A stretch of 64,000 nt of DNA from Altererythrobacter sp. B11. GTDB taxonomy: Bacteria; Pseudomonadota; Alphaproteobacteria; Sphingomonadales; Sphingomonadaceae. The notes beneath the pieces were generated by a model. It saw nothing but the letters and a program-made list of their open reading frames with translations. It was not told where the DNA came from and searched no databases. This document shows, in pieces, positions 52,531 through 60,671 of the stretch; position 1 is the stretch's first letter; every line of letters starts with the position of its first letter. The translations under genes and the position numbers were made by a program. The stretch spans positions 434,001-498,000 of the forward strand of contig NZ_AP018498.1 of the NCBI RefSeq assembly GCF_003569745.1, in the 5' to 3' direction.

Positions 52531-53150
52531 GGCGCGGCCCGGCAGAACCAGTCATCGCCCTCGGCGTCGCTCGAAGGGGGCAGCAGCATCGGTTCCCCCG
52601 GACGCCATCCCTCCGGCGTCAGCCTGTCGCCTGACGCGGCCGCCTGGAGCGCGGCGACCATCCGGACCATTTCGTCGACCGATCGCCCGACCGACATGGG
52701 ATAGTGGGTGATCGCCTGAATGACGCCTTCGGGGTCGATGAAATAGGCCGCGCGCACCGCCGAGCTGTCCTGGGCGGTCTCGTCCAGCATCCCATAGGCG
52801 CGCGCGATAGCCATCGACGGGTCTTCGACGATGGGAAAGCCGATCTCGACATCGAACTGGTCCCGAATCGCCTTGGCCCAGGCGGCGTGGGCATAGAGGC
52901 TGTCGACCGACAGTCCGAGCAAGGCGCAGTCCATCGCCTCGAATCGATCCTGCGCCTTCGCCAGCCCCACAAATTCCGTGGTGCAGACAGGCGTGAAGTC
53001 GGCCGGGTGTGAAAAGAACACGATCCAGCGCCCGCGATAGGAGGATAGCCGCACCATCCCTCTGGTGGTCCTCGCCTCGAAATCCGGGGCGGTGTCGCCC
53101 ATCCGCAATGAGCGGCTCGGGCCGCTCGTCAAAACCTCGTTCGTCATCAA
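52527..53150 (-). CDS. Peroxiredoxin, Prx6/AhpC-TSA type
   Basis: A 207-residue thiol peroxidase. The peroxidatic Cys is in HPADFTPVCTTEF. A second Cys lies at DCALLGLSV and a third near the C-terminus (WFCRAAP). HYPMSVGRSVDE is the Prx6-type segment. It likely removes peroxide or persulfide formed during sulfide oxidation. First gene of a leftward prx-arsR operon that is divergent from the persulfide dioxygenase gene. Confidence 0.88.
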   Translation of the reverse strand: MMTNEVLTSGPSRSLRMGDTAPDFEARTTRGMVRLSSYRGRWIVFFSHPADFTPVCTTEFVGLAKAQDRFEAMDCALLGLSVDSLYAHAAWAKAIRDQFDVEIGFPIVEDPSMAIARAYGMLDETAQDSSAVRAAYFIDPEGVIQAITHYPMSVGRSVDEMVRMVAALQAAASGDRLTPEGWRPGEPMLLPPSSDAEGDDWFCRAAP

Positions 53151-53190
53151 TCCCGTCTCTCACTCCAAGCGCATTGACGCAACTCACTTA

Positions 53191-53216
53191 CATGATTACA
53201 TAGATGTTAAATCATG
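53191..53216. promoter_or_regulatory. Operator palindrome in the divergent prx/dioxygenase promoter
   Basis: CATGATT (53191-53197) and AATCATG (53210-53216) form a perfect inverted repeat with a 12-base spacer that holds a second inverted repeat, ACAT-AG-ATGT. TTGACG at 53174-53179, with a TACATA -10-like box at 53197-53202, puts the palindrome over the rightward promoter. This is the expected arrangement for ArsR-type repression. Confidence 0.7.
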
Positions 53217-53235
53217 AAAGCGAAAGGCTGTAATC

Positions 53236-54150
53236 ATGGACGAGACAGTTCAAAAGGCAGCGGCTCAGATCGCGAACGCGCGCAACGGCGTGCCGCAGAT
53301 CAAGGCGTTCTTCGACGAGCCCACCTTCACCGCCAGCTATGTGGTGCATGACCCCGAGACTCGGGCGGCAGCAATCATCGATAGCGTGCTCGACTACGAC
53401 GCGGCATCGGGAAGGACCTCGTTCGCTTCGGCCGATGCGATCATCGCCTATGTTCACGAGCATGACCTTGCGGTCGAATGGTTGCTGGAAACCCATGCTC
53501 ATGCCGACCATCTTTCGGCCGCGCCCTATATTCAGGGAAAGGTCGGCGGAAAGCTCTCTATCGGCCGGGCAATCCTTCAGGTGCAGGAGATCTTCGGCAA
53601 GATCTTCAACGAAGGCACCGAGTTCGCGCGCGACGGATCGCAATTCGATCGCCTGTTCGAGGATGGCGACCAGTTCACCATCGGCAATCTCCAAGCGACC
53701 GTGCTGCATGTGCCTGGCCATACGCCGGCGGACCTTGCCTACGTGATCGGCGACGCGGCGTTTGTCGGCGACACGCTGTTCATGCCCGACTACGGCACCG
53801 CGCGCGCGGACTTTCCGGGCGGCGACGCACGCACGCTGTTCCGCTCGATCCGACGGCTGCTGACCATTCCTCCCGAAACACGCCTGTTCCTGTGTCATGA
53901 CTATAAGGCGCCAGGCCGCGATCGCTTCGCCTGGGAAACGACCGTTGCCGCCCAGCGGGCCGGTAACGTCCACGTTCATGACGGGGCCGAGGAAGAGGCG
54001 TTCGTCGCCATGCGCGAGGCGCGCGACGCCACGCTCGACATGCCCAAGCTCATCCTGCCGTCGATCCAGGTGAACATGCGCGGTGGCAGACTGCCCGAGC
54101 CTGAGGACAACGGCACGCGCTACCTCAAGATTCCGCTGGATGCCGTTTGA
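53236..54150 (+). CDS. blh: Persulfide dioxygenase (ETHE1/Blh-type MBL-fold)
   Basis: A 304-residue metallo-beta-lactamase-fold enzyme. Iron ligands are in THAHADHLSAAPY and VPGHTPADLAYV, with the Asp in FVGDTLF and a last His in FLCHDYKAPG. Such enzymes oxidise glutathione persulfide to sulfite and glutathione. This copy lacks the TIGR01244 domain that is often fused to it; that domain is instead on the SQR gene at 55037. First gene of the rightward sulfur operon. Confidence 0.88.
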   Translation: MDETVQKAAAQIANARNGVPQIKAFFDEPTFTASYVVHDPETRAAAIIDSVLDYDAASGRTSFASADAIIAYVHEHDLAVEWLLETHAHADHLSAAPYIQGKVGGKLSIGRAILQVQEIFGKIFNEGTEFARDGSQFDRLFEDGDQFTIGNLQATVLHVPGHTPADLAYVIGDAAFVGDTLFMPDYGTARADFPGGDARTLFRSIRRLLTIPPETRLFLCHDYKAPGRDRFAWETTVAAQRAGNVHVHDGAEEEAFVAMREARDATLDMPKLILPSIQVNMRGGRLPEPEDNGTRYLKIPLDAV

Positions 54151-54587
54151 TGGGCACGCTGTTTCCCGACGCCATGCCGCTGACGGGTTTCCTCGGCGGG
54201 CTGATGATCGGCGTCGCCGGGGCGATCATGCTGCTCGGGCTTGGCAGGATCGCTGGGGTCAGCGGTATGGCTGCGACCTCTATCGGGGTTGGTGAGCGAG
54301 GGTCGGATCGCAAGCTGGCGCTGGCCTTCATTATCGGCCTTCCGCTCGGCGCGGCGCTGATCTCGCTCACCGGTCCCTTGCGGATCGCCTTCCCGGACTC
54401 GACCGCGCTTTTGATAGCCGGCGGGCTTCTTGTGGGGTTCGGCACACGGCTCGGCAGCGGCTGCACCAGCGGACATGGGGTCTGCGGGTTGTCGCGCCTG
54501 TCGCCGCGCTCGCTCGTGGCGACCGGCCTGTTCATGACGGCGGGCTTCGCCACGGTGGCCATCATGCGCGCATCGGGGACGCTCTGA
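54150..54587 (+). CDS. YeeE/YedE-type membrane protein, half-transporter 1
   Basis: A 145-residue membrane protein with about four helices and the motif TRLGSGCTSGHGVCGLSRLS, the conserved Cys/Gly signature of YeeE/YedE (TsuA-like) thiosulfate or sulfur-compound transporters. Paired half-size proteins of this kind (PmpA/PmpB type) are found beside SQR and persulfide dioxygenase genes. The ATG at 54150 overlaps the dioxygenase stop. Confidence 0.85.
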   Translation: MGTLFPDAMPLTGFLGGLMIGVAGAIMLLGLGRIAGVSGMAATSIGVGERGSDRKLALAFIIGLPLGAALISLTGPLRIAFPDSTALLIAGGLLVGFGTRLGSGCTSGHGVCGLSRLSPRSLVATGLFMTAGFATVAIMRASGTL

Positions 54588-54589
54588 CC

Positions 54590-55024
54590 ATGCGGATGCT
54601 CATCGCACTTGCCGCCGGCCTCCTGTTCGGCGCCGGCCTCGCCATATCCGGATTGGCGGACCCGTCCCGCGTAACTGCCTTCCTCGACCTGTTCGGTGCA
54701 TGGGACCCGACCCTCGCTTTCGTCATGGCCGGCGCGATCCTGCCGATGGCCGTTGCATGGCAGGTCCAGCGCCGCGCGCGGCGGGCCTTGTCGGGCGATG
54801 CCTTCTGCGTGCCGGAAACGACCAGACTCGACGCACGACTTGCGATCGGGGCGCTGCTCTTTGGCGTGGGGTGGGGGCTTACCGGCATCTGCCCCGGCCC
54901 GGCCGTCGCCAATTTGGGGCTCGCGCCGGTCGCGGTGCTTCCGTTCCTGATCGCAATGGCAGGCGGGATGCTTCTCCACCGGCTCTGGGCGAACCGTCGA
55001 CCATCCTCGAAGGCCGGCAACTGA
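54590..55024 (+). CDS. YeeE/YedE-type (DUF6691) membrane protein, half-transporter 2
   Basis: A 144-residue membrane protein: LLFGAGLAISGLADPSRVTA and FGVGWGLTGICPGPAVAN, the second half of the YeeE/YedE signature with its Cys. It starts two bases after the previous stop and together with it makes a full transporter. Transport of thiosulfate or sulfane sulfur is inferred from the family. Confidence 0.85.
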   Translation: MRMLIALAAGLLFGAGLAISGLADPSRVTAFLDLFGAWDPTLAFVMAGAILPMAVAWQVQRRARRALSGDAFCVPETTRLDARLAIGALLFGVGWGLTGICPGPAVANLGLAPVAVLPFLIAMAGGMLLHRLWANRRPSSKAGN

Positions 55025-55036
55025 AAGGCGCGTCTG

Positions 55037-56614
55037 ATGGAAAAGGTCATTCCGATCGGCGAAGGCTTCGCGATCACAAGCCAACTCGACCCTGAGGATC
55101 TGAGGGCGGCGGCCGCGGCGGGATTTCGCTCCGTCATCTCCAATCGGCCAGACGATGAGGAGCCCGGCCAACCGAGCGCCGCCGAAATCGAGCAAGCGGC
55201 CGCGGCGGCGGGCCTCGCCTTCGCTCACCTGCCAGTCTCAAGCCGCGACATCGCGCTTGAGGATGCGCGCGCGATGCGCGGTGCGCTGGATCGGCTCCCC
55301 GGCCCCATTCTCGCCTATTGCCGCACGGGCGCACGCTCCCAGGCCATGCACACGGCCGCGACGTCATTGAATAGTCAGGCGAAGCGCTATGACGTGGTGA
55401 TCGTTGGCGGCGGCAGCGCGGGGATCGCTTGCGCCGCCAGCATCCTCAAGCGGAGGCCGGACATCTCGCTCGCCATCATAGAGCCGTCCGAAACCCATTA
55501 CTATCAACCAGGCTGGACGCTCGTGGGCGCCGGCGTGTTTCAACCCGAGGCGACGCGCCGTCCGATGGCGAGCGTGATCCCCAAGGGGGCCGAATGGCTG
55601 CGTCAGGAAGCGCTCGCGCTTCATCCTGATGAGCAAGCGGTCGAATTGGCCGACGGTTCGCGCATCGCCTATCGCGGGCTAGTCGTCGCGGCCGGCATCA
55701 AGCTCGACTGGAACGCCATCCCCGGCCTCGCCGGGACGCTCGGCGAACATGGCGTGACCTCCAACTATCGCTACGATCTCGCGCCCTATACGCGCGATCT
55801 TGTTCAAACACTGAGGAACGGCGTTGCGCTGTTCACGCAGCCGCCCATGCCGATCAAATGCGCGGGCGCACCGCAAAAGGCCATGTATCTCTCCTGCCAT
55901 GCCTGGGAGCGCGAAGATTGCCTCGGCGCGATCGACGTCGAGTTCCACAACGCCGGCGCGGCGTTGTTCGGTGTCGCCGACTATGTGCCGGCACTCATGC
56001 GCTACATCGAGCGTTACGGCATCGATCTTCGACTCGGCTCGACGCTGATTGAGGTTGATGGACCCGGACGCCGCGCGGTCTTTCGGCAAGGGGCCGGCGA
56101 ACGATCACAAACCTGCGAACGCCGCTTCGACATGCTTCACGCGGTGCCGCCGCAAGTCGCGCCGGACTTCATTGCGAACAGCGCCCTCGCCGACGCCACC
56201 GGCTTCGTGGCGGTCGATCCCGCGACGCTTGCCCATCCGCGCTGGCCCAACGTGTTTGCGCTGGGCGATGTCGCCGGCACAAGCAATGCCAAGACCGCCG
56301 CCGCCGCGCGCAAGCAGGCCCCCGTCGTCGCGGTCAATCTCCTGGCCGTGCTCGATAGCACGCTGCCCTGGGCGACCTATGACGGCTATGGCTCCTGCCC
56401 TCTGACCGTCGAGCGGGGCAGGATCGTGCTGGCGGAGTTCGGCTATGGCGGCAAGCTCCTGCCGAGCTTCCCGTCCTGGCTGCTCGACGGACGCAGGCCG
56501 ACCCGCCGGGCTTGGTTCCTCAAGGACCGTCTGCTCCCGCCCATCTATTGGCGCGGCATGCTCAAGGGCCGCGAATGGCTGGCGGCGCCCGGTCGCCGCG
56601 ACGACGAGCAATGA
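55037..56614 (+). CDS. sqr: Fusion of TIGR01244 (rhodanese/phosphatase-loop) domain and type II sulfide:quinone oxidoreductase
   Basis: A 525-residue two-domain protein. Residues 1-112 are a TIGR01244 domain with active loop YCRTGARSQ. From residue 115 a flavoprotein follows: FAD motif YDVVIVGGGSAGIACAASIL, catalytic Cys in MPIKCAGAPQKAMYLS, second Cys in YGSCPLTVERGRIVLAEF, and FALGDVAG. These match type II SQR. It oxidises sulfide, passes electrons to quinone and makes a persulfide. TIGR01244 is usually fused to the persulfide dioxygenase, so this arrangement is unusual. It may pass persulfide sulfur between domains. Confidence 0.88.
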   Translation: MEKVIPIGEGFAITSQLDPEDLRAAAAAGFRSVISNRPDDEEPGQPSAAEIEQAAAAAGLAFAHLPVSSRDIALEDARAMRGALDRLPGPILAYCRTGARSQAMHTAATSLNSQAKRYDVVIVGGGSAGIACAASILKRRPDISLAIIEPSETHYYQPGWTLVGAGVFQPEATRRPMASVIPKGAEWLRQEALALHPDEQAVELADGSRIAYRGLVVAAGIKLDWNAIPGLAGTLGEHGVTSNYRYDLAPYTRDLVQTLRNGVALFTQPPMPIKCAGAPQKAMYLSCHAWEREDCLGAIDVEFHNAGAALFGVADYVPALMRYIERYGIDLRLGSTLIEVDGPGRRAVFRQGAGERSQTCERRFDMLHAVPPQVAPDFIANSALADATGFVAVDPATLAHPRWPNVFALGDVAGTSNAKTAAAARKQAPVVAVNLLAVLDSTLPWATYDGYGSCPLTVERGRIVLAEFGYGGKLLPSFPSWLLDGRRPTRRAWFLKDRLLPPIYWRGMLKGREWLAAPGRRDDEQ

Positions 56615-57399
56615 CCCTCGAGCCCGTTCAATATGTCCTGGGGCTCGTCTCGGGCGGGCTGGTGGGCTTGAGCCTCGGCCTGGTCGGCGGCGGCGGCTCG
56701 ATCCTCGCCGTTCCCCTGATGGTCTATCTGGTCGGCGTGCCAAGCCCTCATGTCGCGATCGGAACCAGCGCACTCGCGGTCGCCGCCAATGCGGCCACCG
56801 GCCTCGCCAACCATGCCTGGGCGCGCAACGTCAAATGGCGCTGCGGCGGCATGTTCGCTGGCGGTGGCATCGCGGGCGCGCTCGCCGGCTCAACGCTCGG
56901 CAAGATGGTCGATGGCGAAAAGCTGCTGTTCCTGTTCGCGCTGGTCATGCTGCTGGTCGGCGGGTTTATGCTCAAAGGGCGCGGCAATCCCGGCGATCCG
57001 GGTGCCGAATGCAACCGTGAGAAGGCCCCGAAAGTGATCGGCTACGGCCTGGGCTCCGGGCTGTTCTCCGGCTTTTTCGGCATCGGCGGTGGCTTCCTGA
57101 TCGTGCCGGGCCTGGTCGCCTCCACCGGCATGCCGATCCTGCTTGCGGTCGGCACGTCGCTGGTCGCGGTTACGGCCTTCGGCCTCACCACGGCCGCCAA
57201 CTACGCCTTTTCCGGGCTCATCGACTGGCCGCTCGCGGCTCTTTTCATCGCCGGCGGCGCGGTCGGCAGCTTCGCCGGCACGCTCTTCGCCCGGCGTCTC
57301 GGTGCCACCACGGGCCGCCTCACCACCGTCTTTGCAACCCTGATCTTCGCCGTCGCCGCCTACATGCTGTGGCGGAGCGGCGCGGCCCTTTTCACCTGA
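56611..57399 (+). CDS. TauE/SafE-family exporter
   Basis: A 262-residue membrane protein with about eight helices and two related halves (VGGGGSILAVPLMVYLVGVP and GIGGGFLIVPGLVASTGMP). TauE/SafE proteins export sulfite or sulfonates. It is coupled to the SQR gene by ATGA and lies downstream of the persulfide dioxygenase, whose product is sulfite, so sulfite export is the likely role. Confidence 0.88.
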   Translation: MTLEPVQYVLGLVSGGLVGLSLGLVGGGGSILAVPLMVYLVGVPSPHVAIGTSALAVAANAATGLANHAWARNVKWRCGGMFAGGGIAGALAGSTLGKMVDGEKLLFLFALVMLLVGGFMLKGRGNPGDPGAECNREKAPKVIGYGLGSGLFSGFFGIGGGFLIVPGLVASTGMPILLAVGTSLVAVTAFGLTTAANYAFSGLIDWPLAALFIAGGAVGSFAGTLFARRLGATTGRLTTVFATLIFAVAAYMLWRSGAALFT

Positions 57400-57410
57400 A
57401 AGGAACCACA

Positions 57411-58040
57411 ATGACCCTGCATATTGGCGACACCGCTCCCGACTTCACCGTCGATACCCAGGTCGGCCCGATCAGCTTCCATGAATGGGCCGGCGATAGC
57501 TGGGTGTTCTTCTTCAGCCACCCGGCCGACTTCACGCCGGTCTGCACGACCGAGATGGGCCGCACCGCCCAACTCGCCCAGGCGTTCGAGAGCCGCAATA
57601 CCAAGCCGCTCGGCCTTTCGACCGATACAGCGGAAGAACATCGCAAATGGATCGACGACGTTAACGACACGCAGAAGACCGATCTGCGCTTCCCGATCGT
57701 CGCGGATGCCAACCTCGCCATCGCGCGTATGTATGACATGATCCACCCGGAGCAGAGCGAGACCGCAGCGGTGCGCTCGGTCTTCATCATCGATCCGGCC
57801 AAGAAAATCCGGCTCACGATGACCTACCCGATGAGCGTCGGCCGCAACTTCGATGAGGTCCTCCGGGTGATCGACGCGCTCCAGCTCGGCGACGCGCGCC
57901 GCATCGCGACGCCGGCCGACTGGATGCCCGGTAAAGAGGTCATCATCCCGCCGTCGATCAGCGACGAGGAAGCACGCGGCCTGTTTCCCCAAGGCTGGAC
58001 CGAGCACCGTGCCTATCTGCGGACCACGATGGTCGATTGA
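57411..58040 (+). CDS. 1-Cys peroxiredoxin (Prx6 type)
   Basis: A 209-residue peroxiredoxin with a single cysteine, in HPADFTPVCTTEMGR. TYPMSVGRNFDEVLRV and the C-terminal PADWMPGKEVIIPPS mark the Prx6 group. It is the second peroxiredoxin of the cluster and lies in the same direction as SQR and TauE, with GAAAGGAACC before the ATG. It probably protects against peroxide or persulfide. Confidence 0.9.
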   Translation: MTLHIGDTAPDFTVDTQVGPISFHEWAGDSWVFFFSHPADFTPVCTTEMGRTAQLAQAFESRNTKPLGLSTDTAEEHRKWIDDVNDTQKTDLRFPIVADANLAIARMYDMIHPEQSETAAVRSVFIIDPAKKIRLTMTYPMSVGRNFDEVLRVIDALQLGDARRIATPADWMPGKEVIIPPSISDEEARGLFPQGWTEHRAYLRTTMVD

Positions 58041-58074
58041 CGAGCGTGCAAACGCCGCGTGTCTGCGCGCCGGT

Positions 58075-58103
58075 GGGACGCTTTGCCTAATGTAAAGCGT
58101 CCC
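58075..58103. promoter_or_regulatory. 10-bp inverted repeat between prx and cioA
   Basis: GGGACGCTTT (58075-58084) and AAAGCGTCCC (58094-58103) are perfectly complementary around a 9-base centre. There is no T-run, so it is either a weak terminator of the upstream operon or an operator for cioAB. Confidence 0.5.
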
Positions 58104-58141
58104 GCCCACGCATCAGGAGCAGGCGGAGGAGACAGTTTCCG

Positions 58142-59548
58142 ATGTTCGAGTCGTTCGACGCCCTGCTGTTGGCGCGGTTGCAATTTGCGTTCACCGTCAG
58201 CTTTCACTTCATCTTCCCGGCTTTCTCGATCGGTCTGGCCAGCTTCCTGATGGTGCTGGAGGCGTTGTGGCTGAAAACCGGCAAAGGCGTTTATGCCAAC
58301 CTCTACCGCTACTGGCTGAAAATCTTCGCCATCACCTTTGCGATGGGCGTCGTGTCCGGGATCGTCATGTCCTACCAGTTCGGCACCAACTGGTCGGTCT
58401 TCTCGGACAAGGCCGGGCCGGTGATCGGACCCTTGATGGCCTATGAGGTCCTGACCGCCTTCTTCCTCGAAGCCGGCTTCCTCGGCGTCATGCTGTTCGG
58501 CATCAACAAGGTGGGGCGCAAGCTGCACTTCGCGGCGACCTGCATGGTCGCGCTCGGCACGTTCATCTCGGCCTTCTGGATTCTCTCGGTCAATAGCTGG
58601 ATGCAGACCCCGACCGGCTTCGAGATGGGCGCGAACGGCCAGTTCCTCCCCGGCCCGAGCTGGTGGGCGATCGTCTTCAACCCAAGCTTTCCCTATCGGC
58701 TCGTCCACACCGTCATCGCCGCCTATCTAACCACCGCCTTCGTGGTCGGCGCGGTAGGCGCGTGGCATCTGCTCCGCGACCGCGCCAATCCCGGCGCTCG
58801 CAAGATGTTCTCGATGGCGATGTGGATGGCGGCGATCGTTGCGCCGATCCAGATTTTCGTCGGCGACCTTCATGGTCTAAATACGCTGGAGCATCAGCCG
58901 GCCAAGGTCATGGCGATGGAGGGCCACTATCAAAGCCATCCCGACGGCGCGCCGCTGATCCTGTTCGGTATTCCCAATAGCGCCGAGCGGCGGGTGGACT
59001 ACGCGGTCGAGATTCCCAAGGCTTCCTCGCTGATCCTCAAGCACGATCCCGACGCCCCGCTCGACGGGCTCGACACGATTGCCGAGGAAGACAGGCCGCC
59101 AGTCGGCATCGTCTTCTGGGCGTTCCGCATCATGGTCGCGATGGGGCTTGCGATGCTCGGCCTCGGCCTGTGGAGCCTCGCCGCGCGGGTGCGCCGCCGG
59201 CTTTACGACTGGACTTGCCTGCACCGCGCCGCGGTCGTGATGGGACCGTCGGGTTTCGTCGCGGTCCTGGCGGGATGGATTACCACCGAGGTCGGACGCC
59301 AGCCCTGGACGATCTATGGCCTGTTGCGCACCGCCGAATCCGCCGCGCCGCTCGATGCGCCCGCGGTCGCGGCGTCGCTCATCGCCTTCATCATCGTCTA
59401 TTTCGCGGTCTTTGGAGCAGGCACGCTGTATATCCTCAAGCTCATGGCCAAGCCGCCCGAGCCGCACGAGGACCCCGTGCCGGTCCACGGGCCGGTGCGG
59501 ACCGCCGGCATCACGCCCGCGCCCGCGATCGATGGTGGGGATCAATGA
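58142..59548 (+). CDS. cioA: Cytochrome bd-type quinol oxidase subunit I (CioA)
   Basis: A 468-residue membrane protein. LLARLQFAFTVSFHFIFPAF holds the heme ligand His, VMSYQFGTNW and GWITTEVGRQPW are CydA hallmarks. The Q-loop is short, as in cyanide-insensitive CioA. It oxidises quinol and reduces oxygen. bd oxidases tolerate sulfide and cyanide, which would let SQR electrons reach oxygen while heme-copper oxidases are blocked. Coupled to cioB. Confidence 0.92.
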   Translation: MFESFDALLLARLQFAFTVSFHFIFPAFSIGLASFLMVLEALWLKTGKGVYANLYRYWLKIFAITFAMGVVSGIVMSYQFGTNWSVFSDKAGPVIGPLMAYEVLTAFFLEAGFLGVMLFGINKVGRKLHFAATCMVALGTFISAFWILSVNSWMQTPTGFEMGANGQFLPGPSWWAIVFNPSFPYRLVHTVIAAYLTTAFVVGAVGAWHLLRDRANPGARKMFSMAMWMAAIVAPIQIFVGDLHGLNTLEHQPAKVMAMEGHYQSHPDGAPLILFGIPNSAERRVDYAVEIPKASSLILKHDPDAPLDGLDTIAEEDRPPVGIVFWAFRIMVAMGLAMLGLGLWSLAARVRRRLYDWTCLHRAAVVMGPSGFVAVLAGWITTEVGRQPWTIYGLLRTAESAAPLDAPAVAASLIAFIIVYFAVFGAGTLYILKLMAKPPEPHEDPVPVHGPVRTAGITPAPAIDGGDQ

Positions 59549-60543
59549 TCGACCTCACCATCATCTGGGCCTTCATCATCGCCTTCGCGGTCTCCGCTTA
59601 TGTGGTGATGGACGGGTTCGATCTCGGCATCGGCATCCTGTTCCCCCGCTTCAAGGTGGGCAGGGAGCGCGACATGGCGATGAACAGCATCGCGCCGGTG
59701 TGGGACGGCAACGAGACCTGGCTGGTCATGGGCGGGGGCGGCTTGCTCGCTGCCTTTCCGCTGGCCTATGCGATCGTGCTGCCGGCGCTCTACGCCCCGC
59801 TGATCGCGATGCTGCTCGGTCTGGTGTTTCGCGGTGTCGCCTTCGAGTTCCGCTGGCGTGACCCGGCGCATCGCCACTTCTGGGATGTATCCTTCTGCGC
59901 GGGATCGATCATTGCCGCCCTGTCGCAGGGGATCGTGCTCGGCGCGCTGCTCCAGGGGATCGCCGTCGAGGGACGCGCCTATGCCGGCGGATGGTGGGAT
60001 TGGCTCACCCCCTTTTCGCTGGCGACAGGAGCGAGCGTGGTGGTCGGCTACGCCTTGCTCGGCGCAAGCTGGCTGATCTGGAAAACCGACGGGCCGCTGC
60101 ATGAACAGGCGCGGCGCATGGCGCGGCCTCTCTTGCTCGGCCTGCTCCTCGCCATCGCGCTCGTCAGCGCCTGGACGCCGTTTCTCGAAGCGCAATATTA
60201 CCGGCGCTGGTTCGAGTGGCCCGGCGTGCTGGCGGCCGCGCAGATGCCGCTGATGGTCACGGTCGTTGCGATCTTCACCTGGCGAGCGATCGGAAAGGGG
60301 CGCGACTGGTTGCCCTTCCTGCTCGCGCTCGCGCTGTTCGGCCTTACGATGATCGGGCTCGGCATCTCGATCTGGCCGGACGTCGTGCCGGGCGCCGTCA
60401 CCATCTGGGAGGCCGCCGCGCCGGAACGCAGCCAAGTCTTCATGCTGATCGGCGCCGGCATCCTCATTCCGATCATCCTCGCCTACACGGTGTGGGCCTA
60501 TTGGGTATTCCGGGGAAAGATCGATGAAGCTGGATACCACTGA
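59545..60543 (+). CDS. cioB: Cytochrome bd-type quinol oxidase subunit II (CioB)
   Basis: A 332-residue membrane protein. AYVVMDGFDLGIGILFP and NSIAPVWDGNETWLVMGGGG are CydB signatures, and LYAPLIAMLLGLVFRGVAFE follows. It pairs with CioA. The start overlaps the cioA stop, and its own end overlaps the start of the DUF2474 peptide. Confidence 0.92.
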   Translation: MIDLTIIWAFIIAFAVSAYVVMDGFDLGIGILFPRFKVGRERDMAMNSIAPVWDGNETWLVMGGGGLLAAFPLAYAIVLPALYAPLIAMLLGLVFRGVAFEFRWRDPAHRHFWDVSFCAGSIIAALSQGIVLGALLQGIAVEGRAYAGGWWDWLTPFSLATGASVVVGYALLGASWLIWKTDGPLHEQARRMARPLLLGLLLAIALVSAWTPFLEAQYYRRWFEWPGVLAAAQMPLMVTVVAIFTWRAIGKGRDWLPFLLALALFGLTMIGLGISIWPDVVPGAVTIWEAAAPERSQVFMLIGAGILIPIILAYTVWAYWVFRGKIDEAGYH

Positions 60544-60655
60544 CAAGGGCGGCCCCCTGTGGCGGCGGCTGCTCTGGTTCGCCGCCATCTGGCTCGGCAG
60601 CGTAACCGTCCTTGCGGCGGCCGCCTTCGCCATCCGGCTGGTGCTCAAACAGTAA
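60524..60655 (+). CDS. DUF2474 small membrane peptide, third subunit of the bd oxidase
   Basis: A 43-residue peptide: MKLDTTDKGGPLWRRLLWFA, then one membrane helix (about residues 15-40) ending VLKQ. DUF2474/CydX-type peptides stabilise bd oxidases. It starts inside the last codons of cioB in another frame. It is short and easily missed, but start, overlap and composition fit. Confidence 0.8.
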   Translation: MKLDTTDKGGPLWRRLLWFAAIWLGSVTVLAAAAFAIRLVLKQ

Positions 60656-60671
60656 GCGTAAGGAGAGCGAT

